Source of the DNA: Nymphaea colorata
Taxonomy: Eukaryota; Streptophyta; Magnoliopsida; Nymphaeales; Nymphaeaceae
Assembly (NCBI RefSeq): GCF_008831285.2
Contig: NC_045141.1
Span: 26,773,315-26,837,314, forward strand
Length of the DNA: 64,000 nt
Reading direction: 5' to 3'
Shown: positions 57,040 through 64,000 of the stretch, piece after piece
How positions within the stretch are numbered: the stretch's first letter is position 1
Layout: every line of letters starts with the position of its first letter
Position numbers and translations under genes: made by a program
Notes under the pieces: generated by a model
The model's database searches: none
What the model saw: the letters and a program-made list of their open reading frames with translations, nothing else
Told to the model about the DNA's origin: nothing

Positions 57040-60000
57040 AGAGGAAGAATATCACGTGTCAAACTTCCCTGGTTCGTTTTTTAGCATTTTCAGTTGATAG
57101 AAGTCTCTTAGTGAGAGTACATAATCCTTTTCAGTGTCTCAAAGAAATAATTTTGTTGCCGGAATGGAAAGTTGCATCCAAATACATGCATATTTCAGTG
57201 TCATTATTGAACGCTATATCATCCGCTACCTGCAATTTCATTCTATCTGCCCCATGATCCATCTCATCGGATATGATTCAGGTGTGGTCGTGGATTCAGA
57301 TCCGACCAAAAACTATCTATGCCCAGTCTGTCTCATTCAAAGTCAAAAAGTAGGCTTGAAGTTGGCCATCCATGGCAACGTCCTTACAAAAGGTATGGCA
57401 TTTCCGGTTTATAGGAGAAGCCATGCGCAACACGACTCTGTCGTTTAACGTGCCTCAGGTCTGAGTGCAGCACGCGTTTAAGCGGGATACTTTAGGGAGC
57501 TGAGAAAGGTTATGATGATCCTCGAATCTTGTTTGGAAAAAAAAACCATTTTATAACAACCTGTTCCACATTCATGCCGATGTATCTTAATTTTCACTTT
57601 AACAGATTCAGTTTTAACGTAAAAAGTTAGGAACTAAAATAATCAGTTATTTAACAATAGATATGAGATTAAATTTTTGAGGTGTATGAATTTGCCTGCA
57701 TCTTTATAACACATGCATCCACACATGTGGGATTCCAAGGTAAGACACTTCTATATTGGACTCCGGCCCTTGGTCCAACGGATCTTTATCCACCTCTTGA
57801 AAGTTTTGGTTTCGACTTAAAAAGACTAAAACCAAGATAAGCAGTCACCTAACAATTCTCTTTACAAGTCTCACAATATTAGTCACAAACTTAGATATAG
57901 AACTAAACTTTTGCGGTATAGAACTAAACTTTTGCGGTGTTACAATTTTGCCATTTGTGATCTTCTATGAGACTATTGCAATTGGAAAAATCACTTGCAA
58001 ATATGACTGTCAGCCTGAAATTCTTAATCAAAAGATTAAGGCATTACAACTATGAGTTTTGGACCTGAACCAGCTGAGTTCCAACATCTGTTTTAGCAGG
58101 TCCAACTGCCCTGTGAAATCAAGTGACCAACAAATTCATGTTCGGTCATACTTAGTTCCTGCTATTTATGTGTCCTGGGTTGCGTAAGCATTAGCAATTA
58201 CAGCTATTACATGCAATGGCTGGTTCTTTTATATTTTCTTCCAAATTAAAAATTTACATATGTATGCTCCCTTGATCTAAAGTTTTTATTTCTGCCACAG
58301 AAGCTACCAGAGAAGGTTATATGTTTGGGTGCCGAACATGGGAATTGATGTTTGGAACCCAACATGACCAAAGGTGCACCTGAGTAAAAAAAATATAAAA
58401 ACGATTTAACATATACTTTTTTGGCAAAAACAACCGACAGACTCCCCCATTTTCTCTCTGAGTGAGTGCCTGAAATAGGACTCATGTAAAATGCCGAGAT
58501 GCCAAGAACAGGACCCTACAAATTAGAAATCCACGCTTCGATCTGACTTCTTCTACATAGCCGGTAAGGCCATCGTCTCACACAGTTGGCGTTTCCTGTC
58601 TCCAACTCTACAGAATTATCAAGGTTCGCGAGTTCAAACTTTAAATCAGTTGGATTCATTTGAACTTAATTACGTCCGACGCTATAATTGATTGAAAGGG
58701 TCAAAACGCAAATGTCTAGATCCACGCCACCCGCATCGTCTTGCTTTTGTGGTTTTGTAAAGTCTCTCATCCCCGCCACACCGGATTTTGTACTTCTCTG
58801 GGATGTTGTCTTCATAAGCCGCGTTTGGCACCCACAGTGTTCCCTTTCAAAGGGTGGGCGGTGGCCCCATTGAGTCGCTCCATCATTCCAAAGGTTCTTA
58901 GCCGCAAGAAGCACAGTAATGGAGAACTTTGACTTACAGCCACATGACCGTATGCCCTGGAGTAGAGATTTGACGGGAAGCTTGTATATATGTATAAAAG
59001 ACACAAGATTTTATTTGATGTCTGTTTCTTCCTGCTAACAAGAGCCAAATGGGGGTTTGGAAGAAGGCACTTAAGGCGACCATCATGAACAGTTTCAGGG
59101 AGATTAATTTTACAAAGATACAATTTCATAAGGAAATTCCTGGCGCTTATATGCCAACCTGAATTCTTCCCATGTATGTTTTTTCAGGTGCCCAACACTC
59201 TTTGAGGGCCAGTTTTTTTTTTCTTTCTGAAAATTCTGAAGGAGCTACTCAAATTCTCTACAAAATTTAGGATGAACATAAGAGTTTGCCTAAAAATAAA
59301 TGTACTTTATTAAAAAAAAAAAAAAAAAAAACTCGGAAGGGCCCTTGCATCCTGACCTCCATTTTGGCTCCATCCTTGATGAGAGTAGAACGACAATCAA
59401 ATGCAAAGCTTGATTGACGGACTTGATAACGTAAACTGGGTGACAATTTCTGCTATAAAATAAGCAAATATTAAATCTCAAATGTCCTTATGATTACGTC
59501 ATTTAGTGGAAAAGATAATGTAGTTTTAAGAATCTACACACCTTACGGTGCACGAACCAATGAGTATTCATGGGGATTGCCGAACTCGGCGTGCTTGCTG
59601 CGGTCACATTGGCGAGAAAACAAGCACAAACCACCGTAAGGAGGTGAGACACAACGCATAATTAAGACATAATGGTAGGACAATTTTACAAAATAAAAAG
59701 CATTTAATGTGTTAAATAGATTTATACTGATAATAAAATATTATGAAAACTAGGCACATTATGTTGGTTTAGTGTGTCTATCACGTTATTCTTTTTCCTT
59801 CTAAGTTGACTTGCAATTGATCTGATAGTTCAAGTCCGCCTAATAAAGTTGTTCTTCATGAATTGCCAGGCGGGTTGTCAATATTGTCGTTCCTGTTGAC
59901 TTGGTTTCCAGAGCTTTTAAACTTAATATTATAAAAAGAAAATGTGACATATGCTTCAATCCAATTAATCCTGCCAAACCAGTTTAAGTTGATTTACTTT

Positions 60001-61540
60001 GTACTCCATTTCAAAATTATAAATATGAGAGATCTAATTTGCAAAGACAAGATCAATGCACATGATCCAATTAATTAAAATGGAAGAGAAACTTCACTTG
60101 GATCAAATTATAACCAGTGAGGTTGATGATTCCGCATGAATTTGGTAGCTCGAACTCACAATTCATTAGCTTTCATTAAATTTGAACCAAACTAAGTTGA
60201 GGAACAGTACTACTTTTTATTATTACCAAACAAGCAAAATACAGACCCTACGAGAACAAAATTATGCTATCAACTCTAAAAAGTGAACTTAACCAGTGGA
60301 CATGGGGATGCCAAATTAGATCAGATTTTGAATCTGATGTAATCCTAATTGTATTCGCTTTTTTGGGTGTTCACATATTTGAATTCAAATTTAAATATGA
60401 ATAAAAAAAAAAAAAAAAAGAGTCTATACCCTAAATGAACCAGCTGGATCTGAATTCACAACCTGAATCTGATTTTTAAATTCACATCCGAACACAGATT
60501 GGACTTTTAGACCGAATATAAACCCCACTACAACATGTTAACAGTCAACATTCAAAATGTATAAACAGTGGGTATATGATATTTATTCAAAATTAGACCT
60601 AATTTAAATTGGAATTAGAATTTGATCACTTATTGATTTAAATTCAAATCTGAATTTGATTGGATGTCATTTCTTAAATCCGAATTTGATCTACTTTTGT
60701 AATCATATCTTAAATTTTTTTGTCATGACAAATTTTATATATGAATTTAGGTCGGTTATCGGGTTCAATTCAGCTTTCTTGACGTCCCTAACTGGATGAG
60801 TCAATTTGTGCATTACTAAAATCTGTTCTTTTTAAGCTTTTAAAAATGACATGAACTTCTGCTCTGTTTTTTACAGCTTTGAACATTTCAAAAGGGCGTT
60901 TTATTCATTTAAAGTATTATCCACATTACACTTTAAAAAGTTTATGGAACCTTGCATGGCCTTTTTTGTAAGTTATTCTACATAAAAGTTAATTATTTTC
61001 TAAAACACACGAAACATTCTCCCCTTCATACTTAATATTTTTTTTTCCTTTTTCAAGGTTAGCAGCGGAACCACTTTTTTTATACACATGCCTTTCCCAT
61101 CGATGCCATATTTATAAACAAATATTATGTATTGAACGTCAGGAACTTTGGAAAAAATATATATACAATAGTAATAAAAAGGTAATTTACACACTAATTT
61201 TTTTTCTCAAGCAATTCTTCGGTTCGCAGTGGGTCAGCATGACTGGCAGTTCTCTACGAAAGGAAGAAATTGAAAAAAAATATCAAGATTATTAAACCCT
61301 ACTTGGCAGCTTTCAAAGAATTGTCACGGGGTTATATGTAGAATTCAAGGAAAAATTTTACTGTTCTCAAAATTAAGCTTAACATTTTGGGGTCAAAGGT
61401 GAAATGTTTCCAAAACTGGAATGCCCGCGCGGGAGTCGACGCGCCGTGTATCCCTTTTAGTTTTCTACGTTTAGCTTTCAGCAGTTCCTTCCTTCCAGTG
61501 TTACGCGCTCATGGCGGATTCTCAGCGGGCGATGCACACA
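57040..61540. other. spacer between genes D and E
   Basis: No gene I can support. It holds a 21-bp perfect tandem repeat (57896-57937), dispersed-repeat fragments near 57600-57950, a poly-A run (59311-59330), and AT-rich sequence. The minus-strand 112-codon ORF at 58666-59004 and the ORFs at 57033-57448 have no recognisable content. Confidence 0.6.
57896..57937. repeat. 21-bp perfect tandem duplication
   Basis: TATAGAACTAAACTTTTGCG(G) occurs twice back to back (57896-57916 and 57917-57937). Confidence 0.9.
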
Positions 61541-61544
61541 GTGC

Positions 61545-61558
61545 GGTCAAAGTCAACC
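61545..61558. promoter_or_regulatory. double W-box upstream of gene E
   Basis: GGTCAAAGTCAACC; its reverse complement has TTGACT directly followed by TTGACC. Clustered W-boxes bind WRKY factors and are typical of pathogen-inducible kinase genes such as FRK1. It lies 277 bases before the gene E ATG. Confidence 0.5.
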
Positions 61559-61834
61559 ACTATACTAATGGACAACTCGAGCCCTTCTCCGCCGCTTCTC
61601 TCTCTAATCTTTCTCTTCCTTGTCTCTATGTTCCGTGGGGCCTGAGATTTCGTCTTCAAGTTGGTTTCTATCTCTTTTGAACTTGTTTAGTCTTCCTGTA
61701 ATCTTAGTTCCTCGATTTTTTATAGCTTAAGTTCAGATCCTTGGAAATCATTTTCCTTTCACCGATTCCTGTCTCTTTTTCTGTCTGAATCTTCTGTTTT
61801 TTCATCGGACCTGTGAGTTCCGGGCATTCTGGAC

Positions 61835-63976
61835 ATGAGGAAGTGGGAGGATGCGATGTTTTACTTCTTGCTGTTTGCGAACCTATTTCTGAATCCGGTC
61901 GTTCTAGGGCAAAAACCAGGTACGTCCCAAAAGCCGAGTGAGCAAATGCAGGATTGGTCAACGGTTTGAGATTAAGCTGGCAATCTGCGTTGTGTTACAA
62001 ACGCTGCGTTCCTTATTTGAGCTATACCGTTGCATTATGTATATGAAAACTTTTGGAATTACTACTACTTAGGCGACAGAATATTAGAATCTGCGTCGCA
62101 TTATTTGTTGCTTTCGGGTTTTTTCTATGATTTAAAGAAAATACTTTCCCTGCTTGCTGAAATTTGGTGATCGATGAGATCATCACGAAGTCTCCGTTGA
62201 AAATAGGAATGTATATGTGAAATTCGAAGTATCTTCACCAAAATTTCTTTTGAGTAACATAAATTTTGATTGAGGTCGTGCCTGTTTAATTTTGATTGAG
62301 GTCGTGCCTCTTTACTGACAGAATTTCGTCACTAAAAGTATGCAAGTTTAGCGTGTGATGGGGATCGTTGGGCGAAAACACTCTTAAAAGGGAGAATTTG
62401 CTCCAGTTAGTCCATATGAGTTTTTCGTCGATTTATTTTTTAGATCTTAAAATGCTTCCAACTTTTTGTCTGTGAAGGCATCCGATGTAAATGCTTTAGC
62501 AAAATGGAATGCATAAGAGAGCATTCTCTTGCGAAATCTGGCTACTTTTATATTATTTTTCTGAAGAATTTGACCATCTGAGGTCGAATGTTAACTAATA
62601 ATGTTATGCAATCTTCAAATGATTTTTTAGAGGGGCTAAACTAGCTACCTTCAAGTTTTTTCAGGATTCATAAGCATAGATTGTGGGGGTCTTGAAGCCA
62701 GTCATGTGGATGCAGTCACTGGAATTGAATATGTGTGGGATTCTGATATTATGAAGCTTGGGGTAAATCAAACAGTTGCGACTCAGTATATGTCTTCTCT
62801 GTCAAAATACCTTTGGTATCTGCGAAGTTTCCCTTATGGAAAAAGGAACTGTTACACCGTGGGACCTGTAACACCTGGGACCAAGTATCTGCTTAGGGCT
62901 TCTTTCATGTATGGGAACTACGACGGGCTCAATTCTTTTCCTCAATTTGACTTGTATCTGGGCGTCAACTTTGTAAGGACAGTAAGTGGCTCAAATTCAA
63001 AATGGTCATGGGTCGAAGTGATGTTTGTGTCGACAAATGAAAGTGTATCAGTTTGCCTCTTGAAGACAACATCTGATATACCCTTCATATCTTCCATAGA
63101 ACTCCGGCCAATGAATGTGAATGGTTATGCAATTTTGAACAGCACAAACGCGATGGTTACGCAACAACGTGACAATTTTGGGTCTTTAAATGGAGAGGAG
63201 TTCAGGTATGTAATTCTGCATATGAACTTGGACGTAACTTCGATACGTTTTGTCCTTGCCATACAAGTGAAACTCTTTATTCTATCAAGGGCAAGGCCAA
63301 TATAACTCATTCTAATGGTGCCAACAGCCAACTAGAAATTGACTGAATATTAAGCTATTTTTACTAACAAGTCTTATATCATTTGTTGTTGTCATATGTC
63401 TTATACGATATATCTCCTCTTCTTTTCATCTTATGGTTAGTAAGCTTTTATGCTATTTATTCTTCGACCTAAAATTCAATGATTCTTGCAGGTACCCAGA
63501 TGATAGTTTTGATCGCTTGTGGTTGTCACCTAGCAGCACGAACTTGGTCTCCATTAACACTACACTTCAAGTTAATTCAGTGAATAATGATTTTAGCCCA
63601 CCATCGGCTGTAATGCAAACTGCGGTTATCAATTCAAACTCGAGCGGCTCAATTGTGTGGGATCCCTCAAATATTCCAAGTAACACATATTTCTATATGT
63701 GCCTGCATATAGCTGAACTGCAGAAGCTCAAGGCAAATCAGACCAGGGAGTTCAAAATCACGTTGAACTACGTGGACTGGTACCAAGCCCAACAGCCTGA
63801 ATACCTAACTGCTGTTACCACGTTTTCCAAATCAAGCTACCTACCGCTGTTTGGGCTGGGAGCAAACCGAGTTGAGCTCAAGCCAACTGCTAGATCTACG
63901 TTATCTCCCATTTTTAACGCACTTGAATTCTACATTGTCAGGTCAATGTCAAGTTCTCTAACCGATGGCCAAGATG
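61835..63976 (+). CDS. malectin-like LRR receptor kinase E, first three exons (3' partial)
   Basis: First 370 codons of a fifth LRR-I receptor kinase, cut by the right edge. Exons: 61835-61919, 62665-63205, 63492-63976, all in the same phase as in gene D. The start MRKWEDAM leads a signal peptide ending near VVLGQ. The malectin-like ectodomain has [47 protein letters not shown] and [13 protein letters not shown]. The last exon ends at GATG/gtaagc, the usual donor before the TGDPC exon. It is closest to gene D throughout what is visible, and the kinase type cannot be seen. Intron 1 is 745 bases with nothing recognised in it. Confidence 0.9.
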
Positions 63977-64000
63977 GTAAGCCCACTCAGTCACAAGACT

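Noticed and set aside
58560-58645. tRNA- or SINE-like stretch (GGTTCGCGAGTTCAAAC)
   Set aside because: It resembles a B-box, but no A-box at the right spacing, no cloverleaf and no poly-A tail could be made out.
59311-59330. poly-A run, possible retroposon tail
   Set aside because: No target duplication or recognisable element body upstream.
61387-61680. 97-codon ORF just upstream of gene E
   Set aside because: Overlaps the promoter with the W-boxes, has no known motif and has no counterpart in gene D; more likely promoter or leader.

Overview
This is plant nuclear DNA, almost certainly from a flowering plant. It is AT-rich, the genes have many small exons with GT-AG introns up to 9 kb, and the mobile elements are a Ty1/copia element, LINE debris and small inverted-repeat elements. 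The species cannot be told from the window.

The backbone is a head-to-tail tandem array of five receptor-like kinase genes on the + strand, all of the malectin-like/leucine-rich-repeat type (LRR-RLK subfamily I, the group containing FRK1/SIRK and IOS1). Gene A (668-2274) is only its last two exons because the rest lies left of the window. Gene B (6980-24731), gene C (30125-40547) and gene D (43555-56921) are complete. Each has 14 exons with identical phases, and the spliced lengths divide exactly by three (886, 882 and 889 codons before the stop). Gene E (61835-63976) shows its first three exons and runs off the right edge. Every complete copy encodes a signal peptide, a malectin-like ectodomain, a TGDPC motif, two to three LRRs, one membrane helix and an RD-type Ser/Thr kinase with HRD, DFG and PGYLDPE motifs intact. 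They look like functional cell-surface receptors.

The array mixes two ectodomain types (B and C against D and E) and two kinase types (A and C against B and D). Gene B joins a C-type ectodomain to a D-type membrane and kinase half. The switch appears to lie inside intron 7, near position 19500-19550, which points to unequal crossing-over or gene conversion between neighbours.

Mobile DNA fills introns and spacers. A 5449-bp copia element (9599-15047) with 283-bp LTRs and a perfect 5-bp target duplication sits in sense orientation in intron 1 of gene B. A degraded antisense LINE fragment lies in intron 7 of gene C. Introns 10 and 13 of gene D hold three copies of one small inverted-repeat family. 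A 637-bp segment in intron 1 of B has a near-identical copy between B and C. Between C and D lies a relic promoter and first exon of a further lost gene copy.

Spacers 2341-6660, 24840-29930, 40680-43120 and 57040-61540 hold repeats and no gene I can support. No tRNA, rRNA or CRISPR was found. Exon borders were set by eye from splice consensus, reading frame and agreement between paralogues; no RNA evidence was available.
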